Below, piece by piece: positions 1-10,700 of a stretch of 64,000 bases of DNA (positions within the stretch are counted from its first letter, which is position 1; each line of letters begins with the position of its first letter). Source of the DNA: Planococcus citri (lineage: Eukaryota > Arthropoda > Insecta > Hemiptera > Pseudococcidae). Made by a program: the position numbers and the translations under genes. A model generated the notes under the pieces. The model searched no databases, was not told the origin of the DNA, and saw only the letters and a list, made by a program, of their open reading frames with translations. The DNA lies in contig NC_088678.1 in the NCBI RefSeq assembly GCF_950023065.1, forward strand, positions 43,080,580-43,144,579, given 5' to 3'.

Positions 1-2410
1 GAACCGTTCCTGGTACAACCGTCGTTTCCACTCCTTCTTCCATTTTTTCAGGTGTATTTGGGCTGTGTCCAGTGTACTCAGTTTTTCCATCTCGCAAAAT
101 GGTGAAAGCTGGTTTATCGATCGTTGGGGGTAGCCCGTGGTGTTTTGCAACTTGATTGTTTCCAAATGGTTGCATTTGTTTGTTTTCAGGAGCATGTTGC
201 TGAATAGTTTGATTCAATTCGTCGCAAGCTTGATTGAATCTGGTAGTCGAAATGTTCATCATTTGTTGTCCTCCAGGTACTTCAACCATCTTTTGTACCG
301 TTTCCGGTGTGGTTTCGATACCTTCCATTGCAACGTGTTGTTGCGCTTGTTGCGCTTGTTGAGCGTTGAACTGCTCTAAGTTGGCTTGACTAAGTCCAGC
401 GTTTACGAGTGTATTGTCGTTAGCTCCAGCTTGTTGCTGACCAATCGGTATGTAATCCGTTCCTGGACTTTCAAATTGTAATTCGGCTTGTTTTTCCGGA
501 AATTCATCGTCCTGTTGAACGAAGTGTTGAGATGATTGCGAGTATTCCGAAGAATTATCATCGTCGTAATATTGGAAGGCGTCTTCTTCTCCTTCGTTCT
601 CTTCACGTTCTCGCTCTTTCGGATCTTTCGGCGGCATGATAAGATCGTCGCGGATTGCGAATACGTAATCGTGATAGACCTCTGGTTCAAACCAGGGTCC
701 AAAGTCGTCCATATTTGGTCGCATGTTGCCGAAGAAGTTTTCAGGTCCCATTATTTCTACGATACCATTGTAGGTTCTAGACCAAGAGTCTGTAAATACC
801 TTCGTGTAAGCCTCTACAAGCTGCTCATTTTGGTCGGGAAAGTACATTAGTGGCATAATGTAAATTTCTTTTACATTATACTTTCGCATGAGTCGTAGTA
901 GTACCGCATAATGATCGCGGAAAGTCCTCGCAGACATGCCATTAAACATGTCCCAGTTTCCAATTGAGTACATGACTCGCGGTGGTGCGTGTTTTAGTTT
1001 TGTTAACGTATCGATGAGGTCAACGATACTCAAATCACGTCGGTATAGTCCTGGATGTAATGCTTGTAGCATATTTTCTCGTAGTCGTAGCATATACTGG
1101 ACCATTCCCCAGATATACCCATCTCCCATCATTAGGACATCTTGAGCTGCGATTGCAGTGTATACGCCGTTCGCGGCTTGATTGTTAAACGTCGCAAGAA
1201 GTGAATATCGACAAGGGTAGAATTGTAGTGGAAAAAATGGAAATAACGTCGTTGCTTTTATCGCATATCGTCGAAAAAATCGATCGTGTTCTCGTTTCGT
1301 CTGTGCGAAAGGTCCTTTACGATCTCGTTCTTGTTTGCTTCGACTTTTTGTCTGTTGAGTTCGATAAATGCTGCGTGTTTGTGTCGATGGCGTGTGTAGC
1401 GCAGGTGGTATCAATTTGCCTTGATCGTCGTATTGTGGTACCTGGTCCATAACTGAAACGTGAGGAGGTACCTGGTCAGGTCTGGCTGCTGCCAGATTTA
1501 CGTTGGCATTTGGTACCATTTGCTGCTGTGCTGCTGCGGCACGTTGTTGATTTGCTTTCGACATTCGAATGTTGCCGGGAGATACTCCTCTTGGTAGTCG
1601 TGGCGGCGGCATTTGATGTTGTAACATCTGTTGTTGTGAATTGTAAGTTGGAGTCGGAGCTCGGCCTCTTATCGCTGGGTTTGGAGCAAAACTCTTCTGT
1701 ATATTGCCTGTTGGCAATTTTTGACCTTGTGTACTTTTTAGCGGTGGTCTGTATTCATGTATCGGACGTTGAATATTTTCGAAGTCCGGTTGGATTGTGG
1801 CTGCAGCTGCGTATGAAGCTGGTGACGATGTTGATGTACCAGGTTGGTTTGTGTTGTCAGATTGAACTGATAATACGTTCGCAGCTGTGCTGAGAATAAC
1901 GGATGCGTCGTCAGCGTTTCTCGCTGGTGTAGTCGATCTTGATCGTGATCGCCTCTCATTAGCTTTAGATAAAGCTAATTGGTAAAGACTTTTAGTCTTA
2001 GCGAGTTGAGTTTTCGTACTCGTAAGTTCTGCCTGTAGCTTCGCTACTAAAGCTTGGGTTTGCGCGATTTGTTGCTCACTAGTGGCATGACTATCCTGCC
2101 AGAATTGAGCTTCAATTTCCACCGTCGAGTTTGCCAGCGCACGTAAGTCTAGCGCTTGTAGCGTTGTCTGCATTAAATGAAATTGTGAGGCGTAAAGTGT
2201 CATGTTACACTGATCACGTGGGCAGAGGACCATTTGTTGTCCGTTGGCATTTGCCTCATTGCACATGTCTCTTACGCATGCTGCGTGGAATACGTGTTTG
2301 CAATCACTTGTTGCGAGTACGGTGGCGGCGTCCTTTAGGTCTGCCGTAATCGCCGGTTTGAAGATTACGAGGTGGCATTTTTCGCACGTTAATGCTGGAA
2401 GCGACGACAT
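1..2410 (-). CDS. Retroelement ORF4b: RING-H2-like finger, Q/A-rich linker and SGNH-like domain (partial, runs off left edge)
   Basis: This frame is open without a stop from 2476 down to position 2. Its first ATG is at 2410, with A at -3. The product starts with a RING-H2-like pattern: C9-x2-C12-x24-C37-x-H39-x2-H42-x2-C45-x17-C63-x4-C68. The last cysteine pair is spaced by four residues where two are usual. A K/Q/A-rich, probably helical stretch follows, then a long Q/P/A-rich linker. Near 1140-700 comes an SGNH-hydrolase-like region, with LMMGDGYIW at block I, YSIGNWDMF at block III and EIYIMPL as a core strand. The serine of the GDS motif is replaced by glycine, so esterase activity is doubtful. 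A Q-rich tail follows and the C-terminus is outside the window. It occupies the env position, but I see no membrane segment or signal peptide. It may be translated from its own ATG or by a +1 shift from ORF4a. Confidence 0.7.
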   Translation of the reverse strand, partial: MSSLPALTCEKCHLVIFKPAITADLKDAATVLATSDCKHVFHAACVRDMCNEANANGQQMVLCPRDQCNMTLYASQFHLMQTTLQALDLRALANSTVEIEAQFWQDSHATSEQQIAQTQALVAKLQAELTSTKTQLAKTKSLYQLALSKANERRSRSRSTTPARNADDASVILSTAANVLSVQSDNTNQPGTSTSSPASYAAAATIQPDFENIQRPIHEYRPPLKSTQGQKLPTGNIQKSFAPNPAIRGRAPTPTYNSQQQMLQHQMPPPRLPRGVSPGNIRMSKANQQRAAAAQQQMVPNANVNLAAARPDQVPPHVSVMDQVPQYDDQGKLIPPALHTPSTQTRSIYRTQQTKSRSKQERDRKGPFAQTKREHDRFFRRYAIKATTLFPFFPLQFYPCRYSLLATFNNQAANGVYTAIAAQDVLMMGDGYIWGMVQYMLRLRENMLQALHPGLYRRDLSIVDLIDTLTKLKHAPPRVMYSIGNWDMFNGMSARTFRDHYAVLLRLMRKYNVKEIYIMPLMYFPDQNEQLVEAYTKVFTDSWSRTYNGIVEIMGPENFFGNMRPNMDDFGPWFEPEVYHDYVFAIRDDLIMPPKDPKEREREENEGEEDAFQYYDDDNSSEYSQSSQHFVQQDDEFPEKQAELQFESPGTDYIPIGQQQAGANDNTLVNAGLSQANLEQFNAQQAQQAQQHVAMEGIETTPETVQKMVEVPGGQQMMNISTTRFNQACDELNQTIQQHAPENKQMQPFGNNQVAKHHGLPPTIDKPAFTILRDGKTEYTGHSPNTPEKMEEGVETTVVPGTV

Positions 2411-2687
2411 CGTCTTCGTCGTTATTTGTACTTTTCGTACTTGAAGTTGGCTCGTCTGGTCCAGGTTTGGCCTCTTTCACGATTTTTCTCGCTACTCTGA
2501 TCCAATCACCAGGTTTGGTGGCAAGCCCGAATCGTTGTGTGTGATATGCACAAAAGTTGCGATTTTGCGTCGCTAGCACTTCGGATTCGTCAACGTTCGG
2601 ATTCGTCGACACTTTCCACTGTGGGTCTATGTCCGCGAGCCGTTTTTCGATCGGTGGAAATTCGTATACTTTCTCACCTTCCGACAT
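2304..2687 (-). CDS. Retroelement ORF4a, unidentified, overlaps ORF4b in another frame
   Basis: A 127-residue frame from an ATG at 2687 (MSEGEKVYEFPPIEKRL...) to a stop at 2304. No known domain is recognised. The middle is hydrophilic with one NFCAYH segment, and the end is acidic and then basic (GRPKGRRHRTRNK). It overlaps the open part of ORF4b by about 170 bases, and ORF4b lies in the +1 frame relative to it. ORF4a may therefore be the N-terminal part of one ORF4 protein made by +1 shifting or splicing, or a separate small accessory protein on a bicistronic message. Its position downstream of pol fits a 3' accessory reading frame. Confidence 0.45.
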   Translation of the reverse strand: MSEGEKVYEFPPIEKRLADIDPQWKVSTNPNVDESEVLATQNRNFCAYHTQRFGLATKPGDWIRVARKIVKEAKPGPDEPTSSTKSTNNDEDDVVASSINVRKMPPRNLQTGDYGRPKGRRHRTRNK

Positions 2688-2693
2688 TCGCAC

Positions 2694-4031
2694 TCGCGAT
2701 TAGAAATTAAGCTTTCGAGCTTAAGAGTATGAAATAAATCGCACTTTACACAAAAGTATGATCGTGACTTGAATCGCACGTCTCACTACCGAGCGCACGT
2801 TGGATCCCGAAATCCTTTCGCACAAAGTCGCGAAAAATGTTTGGAATTTTCGATAAATCACGTTACCAATTAGTTCGCGAAGTAATTCGCACGATTACAC
2901 GTCAAAAAAGACACGTTTTATGAAAACTTTCAACTTAAAAAAGCAGAAATTAGCAAAAGTACACGAGCAAGCACATACCCGAACGGAGAACAAAACAATA
3001 ATGTTCGTAAAGTACGGCGTGTCGCTCGATGCAGCCGGTTGTGTTGGCTTATCTGAATCCCCCACCTACCTACTTCATCTATGTTCGTAGCGTTCGGTTG
3101 GCGAAAACGGCGCCGGTCGGGCGGCTGGTTGCGAACCGATCGTGTAAGTGATGTGTTTGTAGTGGTAACTACGATAAGTTCCAAGAATTTCTGCTGTCCA
3201 ATTGCAAACGTGTCGAGCTATGCTCGATTTCGATTAATTTTACGTCATATTTCAGTTGCTAATTAATATTTCAAAATTCTGTTTCGATAGAAATGTTCCT
3301 AATAAATCTGTGCATCTTTTAGTATAAGAATATTTTTCCTTTGTTATGTAATTTTAATAAAAACTTGTTGTTTTATGTGAAAAAATCTAGTCATGTAATC
3401 GGCTGATACAGTCAGCTCGATCGAATTGGTTTGTGTTGGCTATGTTGCCAAATGTCGCTTTCATCGTGTTCGATGAATTCTCCGAAGTAAACTCGTCTAC
3501 CTCTGTTCATTCGTTGGTTTTGGAAAAATTTTGACTTCGAATCAAAAAGTGATGCTTGTCGCAATATTAAAAATTCAATTTTGGTTTGAAATGTGTTTCA
3601 AAATTTTGGAAAAATCAGTTTTAGGTATTCGCTACGCGAAAATATTTTTGAGTATTTGAATTTAATTATTCAGTTACGTAGGCATTACTTACCTATTTTG
3701 TATCTAATACTTACGTATCGAACTTGTAGTCTTGATGCGAATTTCTCAAATTCGGTTTTCTTCTTGTTGAAATAAATTTATTTACCTGTTTTTAGCTTGT
3801 TATTTATTTTTAAGTTTTACCTAAATAAAAGTCTAGTCATTTTAACGTCGTGGAGAATTTTTATTCGAATATTTCACAATCTTAATTCTAGTCTTATTAT
3901 TCTAGTCAATCTTAATTGTAAATTAAGCCTTTTGGCTGACAATCTTCGAAAGTAGCGACTGTGTCGCAATATGTTAAGTCTTCGACTCGAAGTTGAAGAT
4001 TTTTTCTTCGTAGGTAAATTTTAAGTCTTAT
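2694..4031 (-). other. Element spacer between ORF3 and ORF4
   Basis: No sustained reading frame on either strand. It is AT-rich with a few GC-richer stretches near 3100. I looked for a copy of the 14458-14947 LTR here and saw none. If ORF4 is made from a subgenomic RNA, the splice acceptor or promoter would be expected in this stretch, but I cannot point to one. Confidence 0.4.
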
Positions 4032-4529
4032 TTAAGGTCGTCGGATTCCAAAAACTCCTGAAATTTCTCTGAACGTGGCTATCGGTATCGATGGTCGTTT
4101 ACGTATTTGTCCATTTATTTTCACCGTCGTTCTTATTTTGTCTCCACGTCTTGCGACTCGAGTTACCGTGATCACATATCTGTCGTTGCTGGCGATTTCC
4201 GGTTCGTTGAAGATTTGAAGTCTTTGCATCCAGTTTAAAAAGGTTGAAATTCGTATAAGTCTGTTCGCGTCTCCAAAATCACTGATGTAATCGATGTTGA
4301 TCGTCGCCTCCTGTCGTCTTTGACGAACTTCTAGGGTAAAGCTGTGGATTGCCATTTCGATTTTCGTTGTACGAATTTGTATAAAACTGTCACGAAATTT
4401 TATCACGAAAGATAGGTTGATTACTCGCGTTACGTCGTAAATTCGCGTGAGATCAGTAGGTGTACAATTTTCGATACTTTGTATCACACGTAGGTTAATT
4501 TCTTTGAGAAATACGTCGATTTCGATTAT
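4032..4529 (-). CDS. Retroelement ORF3, unidentified
   Basis: The frame is open from 4529 to a stop at 4032, about 165 codons. The first ATG is only at 4355, leaving about 107 residues (MAIHSFTLEVRQRRQEATIN...). The upstream part (ENCTPTDLTRIYDVTRVINL...) is also protein-like, so it could be the 3' exon of a spliced message rather than a free-standing ORF. The product is basic and looks like alternating beta strands (DRYVITVTRVARRGDKI, TTVKINGQIRKRPSIPI). I recognise no family. Its place just after pol matches accessory genes of large retroelements. Confidence 0.4.
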   Translation of the reverse strand: MIEIDVFLKEINLRVIQSIENCTPTDLTRIYDVTRVINLSFVIKFRDSFIQIRTTKIEMAIHSFTLEVRQRRQEATINIDYISDFGDANRLIRISTFLNWMQRLQIFNEPEIASNDRYVITVTRVARRGDKIRTTVKINGQIRKRPSIPIATFREISGVFGIRRP

Positions 4530-4582
4530 TCACGAAAATACGTTCGAAATACTTTCGTTTGTCTAAATTTCACTTGAAGTTA

Positions 4583-4600
4583 TTTTTTCCTTTTTCCCTC
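4583..4600 (-). promoter_or_regulatory. Polypurine tract-like run downstream of pol
   Basis: On the minus strand this reads GAGGGAAAAAGGAAAAAA, an uninterrupted 18-purine run about 195 bases after the pol stop. That resembles the plus-strand primer of LTR elements. No LTR start follows it, so it is either an internal tract or chance. Confidence 0.25.
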
Positions 4601-4794
4601 GAAGGGAATTTACCTAATTTTGAGGGAAAAGTTAACTTCGCGAATTTTAATCTGAATTGAAAAATTCCAACGGCGTTGGATGTGTGCTATATTCAGGAGT
4701 AAATGAAAATTGTCTAGAAAATTTTTTATGCATAATTTTGTTAGGTAGGTATGTTACCTATTTAGTCGAAATTTCGCGATTTTTCCGAAACTTT

Positions 4795-7700
4795 TTACGT
4801 AGCGTCATTTTTTCGTAGGTCATTAAGCTTTTTCTTAGCTTTTTCCAATGTAATTCGTTTTTCTCGTCTTTCCGCCATGTCTTGGCGTAATTTTTCGTGA
4901 TTTTCTTTTTTCTTTAGTTTTTCAAGTTGTACTTGATCTCTTATGTATTTTTTTACTGAAGCGTCACCTACGATCTTGCTTACGCATATGTTTAATTTTG
5001 GTCTCATCTTTTTTGATAAGTTTGAGTAATTTTCAATGAATTTTTGCTTGATTTTGTGTTTTTCAGCTTCATTAGCCTTATCGTAAACCTCTGTGGGTTC
5101 AAAGTCGAGATCTCTTTTGATCATGTTTTCTATTTCCTGTTGTGAAGGACGTTTTAGGATTGAGATTTTCTTCAGCTCCGCATTTTTGCTGTGTTTTTTG
5201 GTCTCGTCTTTTGAGTCTGATTCAGAGCTACTGTCTGACGATGCGTCGTATACTTTTTCTTGTTCAGTTTTTGACTGATCTACGTCATCGTCGTCTGTTA
5301 GCGACATTATGATCGATTGACCGTCGTCGCTACTATTGTCAAGCTCAGATTCGTCAGATGACATTTCCGTTTCATCCTTGATTAGCTCATAAGGATCTGG
5401 TGCAAAATAGTTGATGTACTCTCCATCAGTGTAATCAACTACGTCGATAGCATCTACGTCTATGACGTTTAGTGTTTTCTTAAGTTTTTTAGGCTTTGTA
5501 GGGCCCATTCTTTGCCTGTAAGCGGCCATGCGTTCTGATCGACGTAATTTGATTCCACTTGTGGATGGTTGGGGGTTTTGTGTCCCTGAATTTTGAGTAG
5601 CTGTAGGCAATTTTATTTCCTTTTTGGTAGGGTTTTTCACCTCTTTGTTTTTCAATTTGTCGTCAGTCTTAGGTGGCTGATTCGTAAAATTCGCTGCAAG
5701 TTTTACTCGCTTTTTCTTTTTAATTTCAGCTTTTTTAGCTTCATTGTCTGATTTTTCTTGTTTACGCTTTTTGTATAATTTTTTGCGTAGCTTTCGAGCT
5801 TTTTGTGCCCCAGTTGATTCGTCTGTCGAATTTTTGTCCTGAGTACTTTCTTTTTCCTCATTTTGTGTTTGTTTGGGCTGAAGCTGCGCTTCTAATTTCT
5901 TTTTATTACGTAATTGAAGTCTTTGCTCTCTAGCAACGTCAATAAGTTTTTTTATGACCATTTTTGATCCTTCGTGGAAAATTTTCTTTTCCGCATCAGT
6001 TGCTAATGGTATTCCTTGAATTCTTTCAAGCATGTCCTCTTCCGAGTCAGTTGTTGATGATTTTTGATCATCATGTTTATGTTTGTTTAGGAAGTCTTTA
6101 ATTTTGTCAATCATTTTTCGTTGATCAATGTATGAATGTAACTTGTCGTCTTTTTCCATTCTATCGATCTCTTTTTGAGTTAGGAAAAGAGTGAGTTGCC
6201 TTATGTTGGCTACACGATTGATGTTTGAGTCATCTGTGGGCTCTAGTAAATAGGAATTTATTCCTGTACGTTTTATTACTAGGTAGGGACCCACTTTTTT
6301 AGGGTAAAATTTTTCTCCAGTACACTTGTCCTTACTGGATTGTTTGTGGTTCGTGAGTAGAACCATGTCTCCTTTTTTCAAGATAGTAGGATCAGGATGC
6401 TCCTTATTGTATTTGTATTCTTCTTCAATACGTTGTAGTCTACGCCTTTCGCGTATGTAATTCTCAATTATTTGAGAAGGAGTCATTGATTCCACTTTGG
6501 ATTTCATGTGTTCAGTCGTGTAGACTGCTTTTTTCGCCAATTGATCTGCGATTACGTTTGTGTACTCGATTTTACGAGCATAGACGTGTATAAACTGTAC
6601 ACTTGTGAATTTTTTCACTAATTCCAGAATTCGTTCAAATAAAATTTTGTGGTGTACTGGCTTCTTACGAGAATTAAGCCAGTTGTTTTGTTGCCATCTT
6701 GTGACAGTATAGTTTAATGCTTTGATCGCATAATTGGAGTCCGAAAAGCATTTTACTTTCTTAAAGTTGTTCTTTAACATTGTCTCTAGTGCGACTATAA
6801 TTGCCTTTAGTTCGGCATAGTTATTAGATAGACTAAATTCACCGTCAAATTCCAATTTCTGTGAAATATTTTTTGTACTGTCAGTTGAAAAACAAATTCC
6901 AATGCCTGCTACGGCGTCTTCGTCTCCATTTTTGGAGCAGGCTCCATCAGCTGTCACTCTCGCATAGCCGTCCGGATCCGAGTATACATCCTTTTCAGGG
7001 ATTAATGTTGTTTTGTGATTTTGTTCGATTGTCATCGAAGGTAGTTTAATCTTTGCTAACTTATGTAACAACTTTATCAGTTTATGTTTAAAATCGTACT
7101 TGGCTCCTTTGTGTGGCATTTTGTCAGTAATACAGTCTTGGATGCCCCAGGCCTCATTTGGTTTAAATCCAAATGGACCTGGTGTATTATTTATTTCGTC
7201 TTCAATTTCTTGAACGTATGTGTGCCACCATATGTGCGTTGTAAAGGGATCGTGTAATTTATTGATTTTAGTCCGGAGTTTGTCTCCAATAATCCGCATC
7301 GTTCGTTCAACCGACGACGATTGTGGATTGTAGGCATTCGTGTGTGCCACTTTTATATTCCTGTCTTCCAGCAGGTTGTACCAGTCGTCATTGATAAATT
7401 GTTTTCCATTGTCTGAGATTACTTTCTTAGGTTTAATACCCTTTTTGTCTATCCATTCTAGGATTGTTTTCATCTCTCGACAAACGTTTTCTTTTTTGAT
7501 TTCTGGCATCGATCTTAGCCAATTTCTACCCGTGAAAATGTCTTTGGCTACTAGTAGGTATCTAGGTGCCCCTTGTATAGCTGGAACTGGTCCATAAATG
7601 TCTACAGAGAGTACCTCTCCCATTGAGTAGGCTTCTATTTTTCCGAATTCAAGCACTTTTGGCTGAGCGTAATTTTTATTGAGTTTGCATATTATACATG

Positions 7701-10700
7701 CATTAGTGATTTCTCGAATGTAATCGAGTGATTTTGGATGGTAATAAATGCGACGAAATGCTGCGTCTAATTTATTTGCACTAGTGTGGCCATAGGCAGT
7801 ATGTAAAAAATCGACTGTGTCATAAAAGAGTTCTGTTGGCAAGTAGGGAACGTATGTATCATCATCAAGTCTTTTCATAAGAATTTCCTTTTTCTTTACA
7901 GTGTCTTGAATCTCTTCGTCTGTGTCGGATTCAGTACGTTCTCCGATATTCGTATTGCATTGATTTACAATTTTGTATCGGTTTAGTAACCGTTTCTTTT
8001 TGTCTAATTCTTTTTTGTTTTTCACAGGTATATATTCCTTCATTATTTTCATCATTGCAATGCAATTTTCATCAGTTTGTTGATATTTTGATATGTTTGA
8101 CATTTTGTCAAAAAGTCTTGGGACATTTTCGTCCAAAAATTTTAAGTCAGAAGTAGAAATCATCGTTTCAAAATTTTTTATTTCAAGTTCAGGTGCTCTC
8201 ATCATATAGAGCATCCTATTTGATTTGGTCATTGAAAATTGTAGGTCAAAGCAGTTGAGCATTGTAATCCAATATGCTGCTTTGCGATGCGTTTGCATCA
8301 TGTCTCTGTATTTATTTATTGTGGCTAATAGGTTTTTCTTTACGTGAATTACACGTCCGAATACCCACATTTGTAGGCGTTTAAGTACTTGGACTAACGC
8401 CATCATATCCTTGTCAAAAGGTGTAAAATTCTTTTGGTGAGCTTCGAATGCGATCGATACAAATAAGCATATGTGCTTTTGTTCGTCATCTTTATCTTTA
8501 TTTGTGATGTAAAATAGAACTGCGTTCATAGCATCTTCACTTACGTACGTATCGAGATATAACTCGACGTCAGGAGGTGGTGGCTTCAGTGTAAAATCTG
8601 CACAGAATTCTGTCTTCAGCTTTTCAAAAGCTTCTTCTTGGGCTGGGCCCCACAGTATTTTGCCATCTTTAGCACTTTTACCTACAGTCAAGTTATAAAT
8701 TGGTCGCAATAATTGCATGTAATTTGGAATAAAATTCCTATATAAACCTGTTAGTCCAATTAGTTGTAGTAATTGTTTTACTGTCGTGATATTAAATTTA
8801 CCTTTTTTATTTGTGTGTTTGTCCACAAATTCCATAAATTTGGTAACTTTATCCTTTTGTTTGGAGATTTCGTCTTTGGATATTACAAATCCTAAGTGCT
8901 CCGCATATTCGCGAAAAAATTGTGTTTTTGTAGGATTTAATTTTAATCCATTTTCACGAATGCGTTCGAATACGTGTAGTAGTCTTTTTAGTGTTTCTTG
9001 GAATGTAGCTCCAGATACCTTCACGTCATCGACGAATTTTGTAATTCCTTTTTGGTCAGGAATGACTTGGTTCATCATGTGGACGAATTCTCCACTTGAT
9101 ATTTTTAAACCGTAAGGGAGTCTGCAAAACTCATAAACTTGTCCGCATACTTGGAACGCTGTGAATTTTCGTGAAGCTTCATGTAGAACAAGTTGCCAAA
9201 ATCCTGACGTAAAGTCAAGAGTACAAAAATATTTGTCACTTGTATTCTCGTAAATTATCCATTCTATCGGACTTGGTTCAGTGAGTACTTTCTGTAAAAC
9301 TGCGTTTAATTCGTCTGCATCTAGGCATAAACGTATATCTCCAGATTTTTTAATTACTGGGGCTGTGGTGTTTATGTAGTTTGACCTTGAAGGTCTAATT
9401 ATGCCTAGTTTCAGCATTTTTGATATAGCTCGTCGTAAAGATTCAATTATCTTTTGTGAGGGTCGGAATTTTTCTCCTCTCCATTTTTTCAAGTCAGGTT
9501 CTTTAATGTCATTTATAAATTTGAATCGGACTTGTTCGCCCTTGTATTTACCAGCATTAAAGCTGAAAATGTCACAATATTCTTCTAGTTCTTTCCAAGC
9601 ATTGTTTGCTTCTTCAAGAGTAATCCATCCCTTAACTACGAGATTGTTTAAGTCTGTTTTCATATTTTTCTTGTAAAGCTCTCTGGCTTTTTCTTGTTCG
9701 TGAGCCCAATCTTCATCTAGGTATTGTGTATGATTTTTTATCATTCGTACTGTACTATGTACATTTTGTGGACATACCATCATGTTTTTCAATGGTAAGC
9801 TACCATAACCAAATCTAGGTGTTAGTTCAAAACGTTCATCTTCTGTGAGGAAAGGTATTGTGAACAGTATACCATTCTTTGGGTTGCAGATAGCTCGTTC
9901 TTGACCATTTTCACAGTCAATTTTTATACTTAAATATCTTAGTGATAGTCTACCAATTATGACGCTGTATCCATCTGTGTCTAGTATAAAAAATGGCATT
10001 GTTAGCATGTGGTTGCCTATGCGTACACATACCTCTACAATATGTGTCATTGCTCGTATGATTTTATTATCAGCTAATTTTAAGTTTACTGGGTGGTCCA
10101 GTTTTATGTATTTGATCCATTGAGGATGCTCTCTTGTTAGGTAATCTACTACCGGTTTTGTCATTGCATTGGGCAATGCCCCCGTGTCCAGCTGAGCTGG
10201 TATAGGTACATTGTCTATAAATATGGGAATTGCGCAGTAGTAATCTTCTGTGTTTATTGTTGGTCGTTGTATATTTGTTTCGTGACGAGCTTCACTCTCA
10301 TTTGTTTTCATAAATTCTAAAATGTCTAAAGCTTTTTGCTCTAATGTCAATTCAATCTTTTTGATTTGATTTGGATGTTCTTCATCCTCGTTTGGCTCAT
10401 ATTTGGATATTTTGATCCATGGATCGTCTTTTAAATTGTCTACAAATGATAGTTGTACATCATTTAAGTCCATTATGTCAGGCATCATTAAAATTGCCTC
10501 GTTTAGACGATCATTTGGTCTCATTTGTGATGCTTTGTCTTCATAAATTTCTCGGTTTCCGAGGTTGTCTATTTTAATTTTTTTCATTCCAAGTATCGAA
10601 TCATATTCGTAATAGTCATAGTGTAAAATTTTGTCCGGTGGTATAGTACCATTCATGTTCAAGGATTTTACCTCAAATGTTTTTATCTCATTTTCTATGT

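Noticed and set aside
137..1893. Plus-strand frames of 69-127 codons over ORF4
   Set aside because: The opposite strand carries one 800-codon open frame with recognisable motifs, so these are shadows of it.
1..2476. ORF4 as an envelope gene
   Set aside because: Its position fits, but there is no signal peptide, no membrane segment and no cysteine pattern of an envelope protein. RING-like and SGNH-like features explain it better.
2694..4794. A 3' LTR between pol and ORF4, which would make ORF4 a different element
   Set aside because: No stretch here repeats the landmarks of 14458-14947, such as CCCCGGCCAAAGG or the TGTAAATATA end. A diverged LTR is not fully excluded by eye.
5093..9676. Plus-strand frames of 60-110 codons across the pol region
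   Set aside because: They are antisense shadows of the long pol frame, with no family resemblance.
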